Notes: generated by a model from the sequence alone, not told the origin. A stretch of 64,000 bases of DNA from UBA1351 sp965140555 (GCA_965140555.1 OZ223259.1:2852001-2916000); one strand, 5' to 3'; numbered from the stretch's first letter, positions 35,836 through 45,842 are shown. Numbers and translations: made by a program.

Positions 35836-37575
35836 ATGATTGATGGCCTTGTGCATCAATTTGCCCAAGCTTATAATAAGTATGGGATGCAGTTGATCGC
35901 AGATAATTATGTGTTAAAAACAGGAGCCTATATTCGGTTAAACCAAGAAGGGGAGATTATTTGGATTAACCTATATGATCAAAAAGAGGGACGGCAGGGG
36001 GATGAAGCCTATGAATGGTTTGCTCTCAGAGATTACAATTCCACACTACTAGCTATGAATAAGCCTATAGATTCCACTAAGAAAATTCATTCCAATAATT
36101 ATCTGACCTTTTTTATGAAAAAAGACGTACTTATAGGTAAAGATGCCCTTGATAAGGGCGTATTACAGGAGAGTATAGATACTTACTATCAAATATACTA
36201 GAGAATCCCAGACTTAAATATAAAAGTAAAAAAAAGGCCTTAGAATTATATAACCGGTTACCAAACGAGGTTGATATAGAATCGGTGAAGAAGGCCAGAA
36301 ATATTGTTGAAATGCATCTAGATAGTATTTTGAATCGGTTGGAGGCGCTAAATTTTGCCAACTATATCAAGATTTTTATTGATGCACCTTTAGAATTGTA
36401 TCAGCAAGAAGGGCGAACGCTATTATATTCCCAATGTCTACAATAAGAATGATTATAATGTAGCCATTGATCATAAGGTATATGGCTTAACAAATAATAA
36501 TATGGGATTGAATGCCAAGAAGCCTTATATGGAGCATAGGACCCGAGATAATTCGATTCCTTATTATATTCCGGATGATGCTATTTTGATGCATAAGTAT
36601 TTTTTTGATTGGCTAGGGACGAGAAAGAGCGGTCCCTTATATATCAAGGAAGACTCTGATTTTTGTAACAGGTCTTGAGCGGGAACTTGTGTATGGAGAT
36701 AAAGGATATTATTTCTTAGAGGATTGAGCAAGGAATGGCACACGACTATTTTGGATTATGATTATATTCCGGTATTGGAAAGAGAAGAGTCCTTACTGGT
36801 ACGTAATATACAGGACACCTTAGAGATAGAGGATGGGAAGCGATTCATCGCACCGGATTATAGCCTGAATAGTCTTTCAGCTATAGAAGCAGAGCTTGAT
36901 CGACTTGTGTTTCAAGGTCGACTCCGCTATGTGTATTATCAAGACGCCGGAGATATAAAGAAGATTGACCCAAGTGTGAAACAATATCTATTGGCAACAA
37001 GAGAAGGGTTTAAGCAGTATTTCCGATTGGGTCAAAAGGAAGGGCTACGAGCAGCACTTCCTTATGTACCAAGAGCTATCCTGAAACGATTACAGGGAGA
37101 GGGATACTCGAAATGGAAAGCAGCTCAAGCCATGAATATGTATATTGCATTGATGAGTCAACGAGGAGGGAATGAAGAGATGGCAGGAAAAATTATCCAA
37201 TTAAGACAACAATTAAATGAAAAATTAGTTGCCGGGCCGACAATGGACTGTGAGAATGATGAGGAGTTCTTCTATTTGGCAGGCCAGATTATAAGTTATA
37301 TGTTGGACCGGTCCAAATCGCAGTCAGCTAATCACAGCATGGCCAATGCATTCTTAGAGACAAAGAGACCGGAGCAATTGGTCAAGGAGATACGATTTGC
37401 TTTTATGAAGTATAATCATGACATATCAAGGAATTACAAAAAGTTCAATCAAGCCATGGCCATGGTTCAAGGTTATATATGTGACCAGCAGAAAGTGGAC
37501 TTGGCTATGCTATTAACCGGTTATACAGCAAGTAATATGTTCTATGAGAAAAAGGGAGGTAATGAGGATGAATAA
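35836..37575 (+). pseudogene. cas8b: cas8b (Csh1-type) large subunit gene with four frameshifts
   Basis: About 580 codons in five pieces. Frame 1 from ATG 35836 ends at 36201; the sequence goes on in frame 0 (LENPRLKYKSKKKALELYNR) to about 36425, back in frame 1 (YIPNVYNKNDYNVAIDHKVYGLTNNNMGLNAKKP) to about 36660, in frame 2 (FVTGLERELVYGDKGYYFLED) to about 36722, and in frame 1 to 37575. The NNNMGLNAKKPY block is typical of Csh1 Cas8b. The shifts come in two compensating pairs. Cas8b finds the PAM and holds the Cascade complex, so the gene as written cannot make a working protein. The last 8 nt overlap cas7. Confidence 0.85.
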
Positions 37576-38473
37576 GCGTGTATATGGTATAGTAGGTGTC
37601 AAAAGCATTATGTCCAATTGGAATGCGGATTTTACAGGACGTCCGAAAACAACCAGTGACGATATGATTTTTGGTAGCGATAAGGCATTAAAATATAGTA
37701 TGAAAAAATACTGGGAGACAAAAGGAGAGAATATTCTCTATATTAAGAGTCATGTGATTAGTAAGGATGGCAAGTTACAGCCTCGCACGCTAGAAGGTCG
37801 TTACACTCAATTATTTGGAGCCATTGACAAGAAGACCCCGTCTACGGAAGTATTGACGAATTTATTCTCCGCCCTCGATGTGCGTTGCTTTGGTGCAACC
37901 TTCGCAGAGAAAGGTAATAATATCTCCATTACAGGCGCCATTCAAGTTGGTCAAGGATTTAACCGATATGAAGGTAGTGAAGTAGAGATTCAAGATATTT
38001 TATCACCCTTTAGCACCGATGATGCTAAAGACAACTCTACCTTGGGTAAGAAGATTGTAAGTAATGAAGCCCATTACTTCTATCCGATTGTTATTAATCC
38101 CATAGCTTATGATGGATATAAGGAGATGCTTGAAGGATTTGAAGGGTTCACAGAAGAAACATATGAATCTTTTGTAGAGGCTTCATTGACATCGGCGACA
38201 GCTCTTGCTACCAACAGTAAGATTGGTTGTGAGAATGAATTTGCCCTATTTGTAGAGACAGATAAGGAAACCTACTTGCCGAATTTGGCGGAGTATATTC
38301 GATTCAGCAAAGGTGAGGAGATTGACACCATACGCTTTATTCAACCGGAGCTCTTAAGAAGAGATACAATTACAAAAATACGATTATATTACAATCCTTA
38401 TGCTGTTCGAGTAGAAGGGATAGATGGAGAAGTAGTGGAAAGAATGAGTATTTTTACGAAAGAAGTGATCTAG
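37568..38473 (+). CDS. cas7: Cas7 (Csh2-type) backbone of the I-B complex
   Basis: 301 residues from ATG 37568, with GGGAGG ahead inside cas8b. Typical Csh2 opening MNKRVYGIVGVKSIMSNWNADF, then a MIFGSDKALKYSMKKYWE block. RAMP fold; six or so copies line the crRNA. Intact, unlike cas8b before it. Stop is directly followed by the cas5 ATG. Confidence 0.93.
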   Translation: MNKRVYGIVGVKSIMSNWNADFTGRPKTTSDDMIFGSDKALKYSMKKYWETKGENILYIKSHVISKDGKLQPRTLEGRYTQLFGAIDKKTPSTEVLTNLFSALDVRCFGATFAEKGNNISITGAIQVGQGFNRYEGSEVEIQDILSPFSTDDAKDNSTLGKKIVSNEAHYFYPIVINPIAYDGYKEMLEGFEGFTEETYESFVEASLTSATALATNSKIGCENEFALFVETDKETYLPNLAEYIRFSKGEEIDTIRFIQPELLRRDTITKIRLYYNPYAVRVEGIDGEVVERMSIFTKEVI

Positions 38474-39238
38474 ATGAAGGGCATAATGTTTACTATAAGA
38501 GGTCGGACGGCTATGTTCAAACGCCCGGATGTGAATGAATCGGTGTATATGACCTATGGACATATACATCGAGTTGCCTTATTAGGTATTCTAGGGGCCA
38601 TCATGGGTTATGAAGGATATAATAGTCAATATTTATATAATATAGATCATAAGAAGACACCAAAAGAGTATCCGGAGTTCTATGAAAAACTTGAAGGACT
38701 GAAGGTTGCTATTGAGCCGATAGCTAAGAATGGAATGTTCCCTAAGAAAGTACAGGTATTCAATAATAGCGTTGGCTATGCCAGTCAGGAAGAAGGCGGA
38801 AATCTTGTCGTTCGTGAGTATTGGTTGGAAAACCCTCAATGGCGAATCTACTTACATGCAGACGATCAAGAAATTCATACGTCACTTCTTAAGCGATTGA
38901 AGGAAAGTACATGTGTCTATATTCCATATTTGGGTAAAAATGATCATCCGGCGACCATTGAAGATGTATCTGAGATTGAATATGTTCCCACAGACCAATT
39001 CAGTTATTGCCATAGTTTGTTTCAAATGGAAGGGGTTCAATTCCAAGAATCAAGAAGTCGACGAGGAGTGAAAGAGAGCCTCTATTTATATAAAGAACAA
39101 CTGCCGGTAAGAATGACGAAGCGACCTAATCGCTATGAATTGATGACACTTTGTACAACGAATCAGAAGATTGCGTCTCATCCGGATGATAGAATCTTTT
39201 ATCAGTGTGGGGATGTCGTTCTTCAATTTATCGAATAA
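38474..39238 (+). CDS. cas5: Cas5 (I-B type) subunit
   Basis: 254 residues. Opens with MKGIMFTIRGRTAMFKRPDVNESVYMTYGHIHRVALLGILGAIMG, the Cas5b/Cas5h pattern (edge strand, conserved Pro, and a GILG helix). It caps the 5' handle of the crRNA. Starts on the base after the cas7 stop, with GAAAGAAGTGATC as a modest ribosome site. Confidence 0.9.
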   Translation: MKGIMFTIRGRTAMFKRPDVNESVYMTYGHIHRVALLGILGAIMGYEGYNSQYLYNIDHKKTPKEYPEFYEKLEGLKVAIEPIAKNGMFPKKVQVFNNSVGYASQEEGGNLVVREYWLENPQWRIYLHADDQEIHTSLLKRLKESTCVYIPYLGKNDHPATIEDVSEIEYVPTDQFSYCHSLFQMEGVQFQESRSRRGVKESLYLYKEQLPVRMTKRPNRYELMTLCTTNQKIASHPDDRIFYQCGDVVLQFIE

Positions 39239-39264
39239 GAGATGATTGTATTTAAGGAGAGCAT

Positions 39265-41871
39265 ATGTCTGACCTGTATATTGATATAAGCCGATATATT
39301 GAGAATTTTGAACAGTATCGCGCACATACAACTGAAGGTAAAGAGCCTGAGTCTTTATGGGAGCATATGGAACAGACACGTGAACATTTGGACCGGGCTT
39401 TATATAAGAGTGGGACAGAGGCTTGTATTCTTAGAATTATAGATACAGCTAATGTCTCTGAAAATGTAAAGCAATTTATATATAAGGCATTTCTTAACGG
39501 GATTTATCTGCATGATTTAGGCAAGATAAATCCTGCTTTTCAATGCAAAAAAATGAGAAATCCTCTATTTCCTATTTCAAAAGGATCATCGAATCATTCC
39601 ATGCTATCGACCTTTATATACTATTGGGTGATGCAACAAGAGATAGAGCAGCAGATACAAGAAGATTATCTTGACGAAGAGGAGATGATCGATTGCGACT
39701 ATGTGACCTATCTATTCGGTTATATGATTAGTAAACATCATGGTCACTTAGACAGTTTGACTTCTTTTGCTAAGCGCTGGGATCAATGGCTCGATGATGT
39801 GAAACAGAATATATCTCATGCCTATGATTCGATGATGCATGTTCGTCTACCGGTGGATGATATGCTTGCAGATATGTATCAAGGCTATGATAAGGCACTT
39901 CTTGAAGAGGAAGGAGCGCGAATATTTCCTAATGGTGAGGGCATGATATTAGCTAAACTATTCTATGCCTTATTAGTCAATTGTGATTATGCAGCAACCA
40001 GTGCTTATATGTCAGATACACCTGGGACAATGTGGGAAGAGGGCGGTTTTCAAAAGATTCTGCCCCAGGTGGTACAAGCTTATAAGAAGACACCTTTATA
40101 TCAATCGATCCAAGATTATAAAGGGATTCTTGATAATAAAGCAGATATAAAGTCAGAAGAGGTAAGCATTAATGACCTTCGTAGCCGGCTGTTCTTAGAA
40201 GCTGAGATGAATTATCATAAGAATCCGGATAAAAGAATCTATTATCTAGAAGCACCAACCGGAAGTGGAAAGACAAATACATCCCTGAATCTTGCTCTTC
40301 ATATTTTGGAAAACCAAAAGATGGCCAATAAACTATTCTATATATTTCCGTTTAACACCCTTATTGATCAGACGGAAGGCACCTTGAAAGGCCTCCTACA
40401 AGGAAGTGTGATCCCTCGAGTCTTTAATTCCATTACACCCATTTCGACAGAAGAACTAGAGGAAGATGTGAACAAAAGCTATTTGAATTATTTGTTTATG
40501 AATCATCCACTTATATTGACGACCCATGTACAGTTTTTCCGTATACTTTTTGGCGTCGATAGGGAAGCGAATATTCCTTTTTCCGAACTAGTGGGGAGTG
40601 TTGTCATATTAGATGAGATACAAAGTTACTCGATTCAACTATGGAAGGAACTCATCTATTTCATTGACCTCTATGGTGAGTTATTGAATATGACCGTAAT
40701 TATCATGTCAGCCACATTACCTAAGCTCAATAGACTGCTGGACTTGGAACTATCCGGGTATGCGAATCTTATTGAATCTCCGCAAGTCTATTTTGAACAC
40801 ACGCTGTTTAAGAATCGTGTAGGATTGGACTACTCCATGATAGATCAGCCCTTATATACAGGAAGAGAGAAAGATTATGAGGGATTGGCCAATCATATCC
40901 TTAAAGAACGAATGAAAAGAGGGCCGTCAAAAATCTTGGTTGAATTCCTAACGGTTAAATCGGCCATGATATTCTACGATTGTTTGATGTCGATGGAAGA
41001 AGTATGGCCGAAGGACTGTCAAATCTTAAGTATAACAGGCCGAGATAACAGGAATATGCGAAAAAAAACGGTACAGTATATTAAGGAAGAGGCAGTGGAT
41101 TGTGTGTTGATAACGACTCAAGTGATAGAGGCCGGTGTGGACATTGATATGGATCTTGGGTATAAGTCCATCGCTTATCTGGATGCAGATGAGCAATTTC
41201 TAGGACGGGTCAATCGCTCGTGCAAAAAGAAGGATTGCAAAGTGTTCTTTTTTGACATGGATGAAGCCAAATGGGTATATCGTAAGGATTTTCGTATGGA
41301 AAGAACCTTGCATCAAGAACAATATCGCCGGATGTTGGAAATGAAGCAATTTGATCTCTTCTACCAAGATGTGTTCACGGATATAAAGAGGGTAAAAGAA
41401 CAGTGTAATGAAGAGAATTTTGTCCATATGAGGAGGGATGTTACCCTTCTTGACTATGCCGGAATAGAAGAGAAGATGACGTTGATTGAAGAGAAGGATA
41501 TGGTTACTCTGTATCTGAATGTTGTTGAGGAGATCAGGGAAGAGATTGATGGACGTATGACTCAACAGTTTATTGCAGGCGATGAAGTATGGAGACATTA
41601 TGTAGAAGTTCTAGAGGATAGAAGTTATTCTTATGCACAGAAGCAGATTGAGTTATCCAGAATTCGTAGCAAGATGGATTATTTTACCTATCAAATCTAT
41701 AGGCCCATGAAACGATTCGGTTATGCACGTCAAATATCCCAATATCAAGATAAGATTGGTGACATGTATTATATTGATCAAGGTGAACGTTATTTAAAAA
41801 ATGGTCACTTTGATATAGAAGCGGCTATGGAGCTGTTTGGGGAAACATTTACGGAAGATGACTTCTTATAA
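39265..41871 (+). CDS. cas3: Cas3 helicase-nuclease
   Basis: 868 residues, ATG after AAGGAG. HD nuclease at the N-terminus: HDLGK at 83-87 and a later KHHGH. SF2 helicase: Walker A APTGSGKT at 330-337, DEIQ box at 450-453, MSATLP motif near 485, and a C-terminal helicase half with TTQVIEAGVDID and QFLGRVNR. Cas3 unwinds and degrades DNA recruited by Cascade. All motifs are intact, so the nuclease side of the I-B system is not decayed. Confidence 0.96.
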   Translation: MSDLYIDISRYIENFEQYRAHTTEGKEPESLWEHMEQTREHLDRALYKSGTEACILRIIDTANVSENVKQFIYKAFLNGIYLHDLGKINPAFQCKKMRNPLFPISKGSSNHSMLSTFIYYWVMQQEIEQQIQEDYLDEEEMIDCDYVTYLFGYMISKHHGHLDSLTSFAKRWDQWLDDVKQNISHAYDSMMHVRLPVDDMLADMYQGYDKALLEEEGARIFPNGEGMILAKLFYALLVNCDYAATSAYMSDTPGTMWEEGGFQKILPQVVQAYKKTPLYQSIQDYKGILDNKADIKSEEVSINDLRSRLFLEAEMNYHKNPDKRIYYLEAPTGSGKTNTSLNLALHILENQKMANKLFYIFPFNTLIDQTEGTLKGLLQGSVIPRVFNSITPISTEELEEDVNKSYLNYLFMNHPLILTTHVQFFRILFGVDREANIPFSELVGSVVILDEIQSYSIQLWKELIYFIDLYGELLNMTVIIMSATLPKLNRLLDLELSGYANLIESPQVYFEHTLFKNRVGLDYSMIDQPLYTGREKDYEGLANHILKERMKRGPSKILVEFLTVKSAMIFYDCLMSMEEVWPKDCQILSITGRDNRNMRKKTVQYIKEEAVDCVLITTQVIEAGVDIDMDLGYKSIAYLDADEQFLGRVNRSCKKKDCKVFFFDMDEAKWVYRKDFRMERTLHQEQYRRMLEMKQFDLFYQDVFTDIKRVKEQCNEENFVHMRRDVTLLDYAGIEEKMTLIEEKDMVTLYLNVVEEIREEIDGRMTQQFIAGDEVWRHYVEVLEDRSYSYAQKQIELSRIRSKMDYFTYQIYRPMKRFGYARQISQYQDKIGDMYYIDQGERYLKNGHFDIEAAMELFGETFTEDDFL

Positions 41872-41955
41872 CAGAGGTATTCATGTACCAATAGAAGTAT
41901 TATCAACCTAATTGATTGAGTTGTCACGCAAGTGCAGAAAGAAAAAGGTGATGTG

Positions 41956-42450
41956 ATGCAAGTGAACGGAACACTGATTAATTATTACTTTCACTGTAAA
42001 CGACAATGCTATTTGGCAGGAAATCGGCTCAATATGGAAGAGAACTCCGAAGATGTTCAAATAGGGCGTGTATTACATGAAATTGAACTGGAACATAGTA
42101 AGACCCATGAGATTGCCATAGATAATATACGATTGGACAAAATAACGGATGACTACTTAGTGGAAATAAAGAAGTCCGATGCAGATTTAGAGGCAACTAG
42201 GTGGCAAGTGCTTTTCTATCTACACGTTTTGAAACAAAAAGGGATTATTAAAAAGGGTAAAATAGAGGTTTTGGAAAAGAAAAAGCAATCTAAGAAAGTT
42301 CATATTGTTGAGCTAACGGATGCATTGGAAGAAGAGCTAACAAAACTTGTAGAGGATATTCAAAATTTAATCTATGGAGATACGATTCCCGACGTAATCC
42401 ATGAACCGACCTGTAAGAAATGTGCCTATTATAGTTATTGTTATTTATAA
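41956..42450 (+). CDS. cas4: Cas4 exonuclease of the adaptation module
   Basis: 164 residues from ATG 41956 (AAAAAGGTGATGTG ahead). Iron-sulfur Cys: one in FHCKRQCYL near residues 12-18 and the C-terminal group CKKCAYYSYC. RecB-type nuclease motif around 30-80 (VLHEIELEH, then YLVEIKKSDA). It trims prespacers and helps choose those with a PAM. Directly before cas1. Confidence 0.92.
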   Translation: MQVNGTLINYYFHCKRQCYLAGNRLNMEENSEDVQIGRVLHEIELEHSKTHEIAIDNIRLDKITDDYLVEIKKSDADLEATRWQVLFYLHVLKQKGIIKKGKIEVLEKKKQSKKVHIVELTDALEEELTKLVEDIQNLIYGDTIPDVIHEPTCKKCAYYSYCYL

Positions 42451-42528
42451 TTGAATAGTGTTTGGAAGAAGAAAAACTGCCAGTACAGTAGATGCGGAAA
42501 AGAGGGTATAGAAAGAGGTGTAAGTAGA

Positions 42529-43530
42529 ATGGGTAAAACCAAGTATATTTTTTCTACAGGAGAACTCAAGCGAAGAGAGAATAGTATAAGTTTCAGAGAT
42601 ACGTCAGGAAGATTAACACATATGCCAATCGAAACTATTCGTGAGATATATCTGATGAATGAGGTGAGTATTAACACGAAGCTGATTCAGATTCTAAATA
42701 CAGCAGGCATACAAGTACATTTTTTTGATTATTATGGACATTATATCGGGAGCTATTATCCGAAAGAATATTTGTTGAGTGGGCGATTGACAGTACAACA
42801 AGCATTGGCCTATTCGGATGAGCGACGGTTATATATTGCAAAACGGATTGTTGAGACAATAGCTGAAAGTATTATGTCTCTTCTCTATCATTACTATCGA
42901 CATGGTAAATCAGAGGTCAAAGAGGCTATAGATTATTGCGACCATGTTAAGGAACTGTTAAGTCATACCAAGGATGTAAGACAGGTGATGGCAATAGAAG
43001 GGCGAATTTGGTCATTATTTTATGACAGTTTTAGGTTCTTCTTAAATGAATCTTTTGTGTTTTCAAAGAGAGTTCGTCGACCACCGGATAATCCAATGAA
43101 TGCTTTAATCTCCTTTTTGAATTCTATGCTCTATACGAAGACCATAACCATGCTCTACCATACCCACTTGGATCAGACTATTAGTTTCTTACACGAACCC
43201 TCGGAAGCACGGTTTTCTTTAAGCTTGGATATAGCAGAAATATTCAAAGCGGATATTGTGTTTAAAACCATTTTTGATTTAGTGAACAGACGACAAATTA
43301 AGGTGGACAAACATTTTGAAAGTAAGGTCAATTACTGTATTCTGAATGAAGCAGGTCGGAAGTTGGTGATTAAAGCCTTTGAAGAACGCTTGGGCGCAAC
43401 TTTTGAACATGCCGGGTTACATCGAAAAATAACCTATGAAACGGCTATCAAATTCGAAGGCTATAAGTTAATCAAATACTTGACGGAAGGTGTCGACTAT
43501 AAACCTTTCACATCAGAAAGAAAGTGTTGA
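42529..43530 (+). CDS. cas1: Cas1 integrase
   Basis: 333 residues from ATG 42529, with GAAAGAGGTG ahead; the frame opens earlier at 42451 without a ribosome site. Type I-B Cas1 with catalytic Glu157 (AIEGRIWSLF), His222 (SFLHEPSEA) and Asp234 (SLSLDIAEIF). It inserts new spacers at the leader end of arrays. Being the only cas1 in the window, it presumably feeds all five arrays, which share one leader. Confidence 0.95.
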   Translation: MGKTKYIFSTGELKRRENSISFRDTSGRLTHMPIETIREIYLMNEVSINTKLIQILNTAGIQVHFFDYYGHYIGSYYPKEYLLSGRLTVQQALAYSDERRLYIAKRIVETIAESIMSLLYHYYRHGKSEVKEAIDYCDHVKELLSHTKDVRQVMAIEGRIWSLFYDSFRFFLNESFVFSKRVRRPPDNPMNALISFLNSMLYTKTITMLYHTHLDQTISFLHEPSEARFSLSLDIAEIFKADIVFKTIFDLVNRRQIKVDKHFESKVNYCILNEAGRKLVIKAFEERLGATFEHAGLHRKITYETAIKFEGYKLIKYLTEGVDYKPFTSERKC

Positions 43531-43642
43531 TAAAGGCTTGTTTAATTCCAATTGCGTTGATTTAGATATTAGGTAACAAATATCAGTTATCATGTACTAA
43601 GTATCAAATATCAAGTGTCGGGTATAAGGAAGGTGGTAGAAT

Positions 43643-43945
43643 ATGAAAACGAAAGGTAATCAGAACAAAAATTATGGTTATGTGTTTTTGTTCTATGATG
43701 TTAAGGAAAAACGCGTTGCAAAGGTTTTTAAAATATGTAAACAGTATCTTCAGCATCATCAATTGTCGGTCTTTAGAGGTGAAATCACGCCATCAAAGTT
43801 ACTGATGTTGAAGAAAGAAATCAAGGATGTGATTAATCAAAAAGAAGACCATGTGACGATTATCAAAATGATGGGAGACTATGTATTTGATGAAGAAATT
43901 ATTGGAACAGATAGAAAACAGCCGGAAGGGGATTTGTTTATATGA
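43643..43945 (+). CDS. cas2: Cas2, adaptation subunit
   Basis: 100 residues, ATG after GGAAGGTGG. Ferredoxin-like fold start YVFLFYDVKEKRVAKVFK with the usual Asp19, then SVFRGEITPSKL. It is the bridge of the Cas1-Cas2 complex. A 112-bp gap, with several short TATCA(A/G)-type repeats, lies between cas1 and cas2. The leader of array 5 follows within 30 bp. Confidence 0.94.
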   Translation: MKTKGNQNKNYGYVFLFYDVKEKRVAKVFKICKQYLQHHQLSVFRGEITPSKLLMLKKEIKDVINQKEDHVTIIKMMGDYVFDEEIIGTDRKQPEGDLFI

Positions 43946-43970
43946 AGTTTTAACTTCTAAATGGTAGATG

Positions 43971-44144
43971 TTTTTCCAGTTGTGAATATTCTGATAACTC
44001 TGCAATCCCTTTATAGATAAGGCTTGACAAGTATTTTTGTTCATGGTTTAATAAAAGAAGAAATCATTGGAAAAAAATTAAGAAATGCCGTAAAATCAAG
44101 GCTTTCAGCGAATTTTGATTTTTGAGAATGCCCATTTTACGTTG
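43971..44144 (+). promoter_or_regulatory. Leader of CRISPR array 5 with promoter
   Basis: TTGACA at 44024-44029, 17 bp, TTTAAT at 44047-44052, and the GCCCATTTTACGTTG block next to the first repeat. Confidence 0.87.
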
Positions 44145-44554
44145 GTTGAACAGTAACATAGGATGTATTGAAATTCTATATAGGGATGATAGTTACATTT
44201 CCTCGTCATCGTTGAACAGTAACATAGGATGTATTGAAATAATGAAGTTCCTTAGCCATATGACCTTGTACAATTGTTGAACAGTAACATAGGATGTATT
44301 GAAATTCGGGTAACATCCGTGGGCGTACATAGGACAGGTATCGTTGAACAGTAACATAGGATGTATTGAAATAAGTCACTGTCCCATAGCATGAACAGTG
44401 TTAAAAGGTTGAACAGTAACATAGGATGTATTGAAATGACAAAATGATATCTGTAGCATCAATCGCATCTTGTGTTGAACAGTAACATAGGATGTATTGA
44501 AATTAGCAAGTTGTCTTGTCGGCGATTTCCGGTTCCCCGTTGAACACTAACATA
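44145..44554 (+). CRISPR. CRISPR array 5, 6 full repeats plus a cut one, 6 spacers
   Basis: Repeats start at 44145, 44211, 44276, 44343, 44408 and 44474, all perfect; the seventh (44539) breaks off after about 16 bp. Perfect internal repeats and closeness to cas2 suggest that this array is active. Spacers 2, 3, 5 and 6 have clear protein-like frames on the complementary strand (for example DTCPMYAHGCYP and QDAIDATDIIL); 1 and 4 are unclear. Confidence 0.98.
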
Positions 44555-44591
44555 CCCCCCAAAATAAACATGAATGACAGCATCAAAGAGA

Positions 44592-44634
44592 AAAGTCCAC
44601 GACGTCTAGAAATGTCATGGACTTTATTTTAATC
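44592..44634 (+). terminator. Terminator after array 5
   Basis: AAAGTCCA-GAC (44592-44603) pairs with GTC-TGGACTTT (44614-44625) with one mismatch, then a T-rich run. Ends the transcript of array 5. Confidence 0.75.
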
Positions 44635-44684
44635 TTTTTATTTAGTTTAAGATGTAGTGAAGATTTAGAATGATTTACATGGCT

Positions 44685-45227
44685 CTACAAGGCTTTAGCA
44701 AGTTCGTAGACATCTTGCAATGCTTTTTCATTGTCTTTAACCATTTCGTTCTTAGTGCTTGTGCTATAGAATTGTGCAAATTCCATGCCGGAGGCATCAC
44801 AAGCCATTTGCATCATCCTTTTGATTCCTGAAATGTTCCCACCTTCTTCAGCTTCTGCACCATAGGTCGATAGGAATACAAGTTTTTTACCTTTGAAGGC
44901 AGGGATAATAGCAAAGGTTCTGTCAAGAGCAGTTTTCAATTGTGCCGTTATGGAGTAATAGAAAACAGGAGATGCCATGACAAGAACATCCGCAGGTACA
45001 AGTGTATCATAGATGGCGTTCATATCATCCTTCAGAGCACAAGGATTCCCTTTTCCTGTTTGACAAGCATAGCAGGATGTACATCCTTTAATGGACATGC
45101 GGGTTACATCATAATGGCTTATATCCATGGCTTCGCCTTTAGTATTTAATCCTTCAATATAACGTTCCACGAGTTGGGCAGTGTTGCCACTTTTTCGAGG
45201 ACTTCCCTGTAATATAACAACTTTCAT
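44685..45227 (-). CDS. NADPH-dependent FMN reductase / iron-sulfur flavoprotein-like
   Basis: 180 residues. Flavodoxin-like fold with the FMN phosphate loop GSPRKSGNTAQL at about 8-19, a Cys-rich stretch CTSCYACQTGKGNPC at about 53-67 and ASPVFYYSITAQLKTALDR. This family reduces FMN or quinones with NAD(P)H. Together with the next upstream gene and the divergent TetR it looks like a small redox-stress unit. Confidence 0.85.
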   Translation of the reverse strand: MKVVILQGSPRKSGNTAQLVERYIEGLNTKGEAMDISHYDVTRMSIKGCTSCYACQTGKGNPCALKDDMNAIYDTLVPADVLVMASPVFYYSITAQLKTALDRTFAIIPAFKGKKLVFLSTYGAEAEEGGNISGIKRMMQMACDASGMEFAQFYSTSTKNEMVKDNEKALQDVYELAKAL

Positions 45228-45253
45228 AATAATGTCAATCCCTTTCTATCTTT

Positions 45254-45820
45254 CTATGCGTTGAATCGTTGAGCAACGGATTCTAGATAATCAACGCGGT
45301 CTTGATGACTACAGCTTGTGATTTGATCACGATTCATCCAAACAACATCATGAAATCCACAAGAAGCAAGCGTCATCTTAATGAAGAGGTTCTCCATAGA
45401 AGGGACGAGGTATTCTGTTGGGTATTCAGACGTTGTAAGCACCGTTGTTTTGGTGATATGGGTGAGTAATCCATCTAATCCTTCGGGTGTTTCAAGATAA
45501 GCGAAGTCTTTTAACATGACTTTATCAATGAATCCTTTAAGAATAGCAGGTAAATCAAACCACCAAATTGGAAAAATAAAGACAACTTCATCAGACTCTT
45601 TGAGCATGTTTTGATATGTGTATACGAGGTCGTCAGAAGACTTTCCTTGAGAGAAAAGCGCTAAAGATTCCTTTTTCAATACCGGATTGAACCCGTCTTC
45701 ATTCAGATTGATGATTTGATAGTCTTTGTTTTTCTTTTCCAAGGCTTGAGTGGCTTGATCTAATACGGCTTTGTTGAAGCTGCCTTCCCATGGGTGTGCG
45801 TAGATAATGGTTGTTTTCAT
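45254..45820 (-). CDS. NAD(P)H oxidoreductase, NQO1/MdaB-like flavodoxin fold
   Basis: 188 residues from the ATG whose first base is 45820 (AAGGAAGG ahead); the frame opens earlier but without a ribosome site. HPWEGSFNKAVLDQ at about 8-21 binds FMN; IFPIWWFDLPAILKGFIDKV is the family mark. Likely two-electron reduction of quinones or other electrophiles. Promoter and TetR operator lie upstream at 45843-45916. Confidence 0.88.
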   Translation of the reverse strand: MKTTIIYAHPWEGSFNKAVLDQATQALEKKNKDYQIINLNEDGFNPVLKKESLALFSQGKSSDDLVYTYQNMLKESDEVVFIFPIWWFDLPAILKGFIDKVMLKDFAYLETPEGLDGLLTHITKTTVLTTSEYPTEYLVPSMENLFIKMTLASCGFHDVVWMNRDQITSCSHQDRVDYLESVAQRFNA

Positions 45821-45842
45821 AAATGTATCCTTCCTTTCTTTT

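Noticed and set aside
43531..43642. Small RNA or tracr-like element in the cas1-cas2 gap
   Set aside because: Only short imperfect TATCA-type repeats; no match to the CRISPR repeat and no terminator.
44408..44437. Repeat-like ATGAACAGTG inside the spacer at 44373-44407 as an extra repeat
   Set aside because: Only a short match; spacing to the flanking repeats is normal without it.
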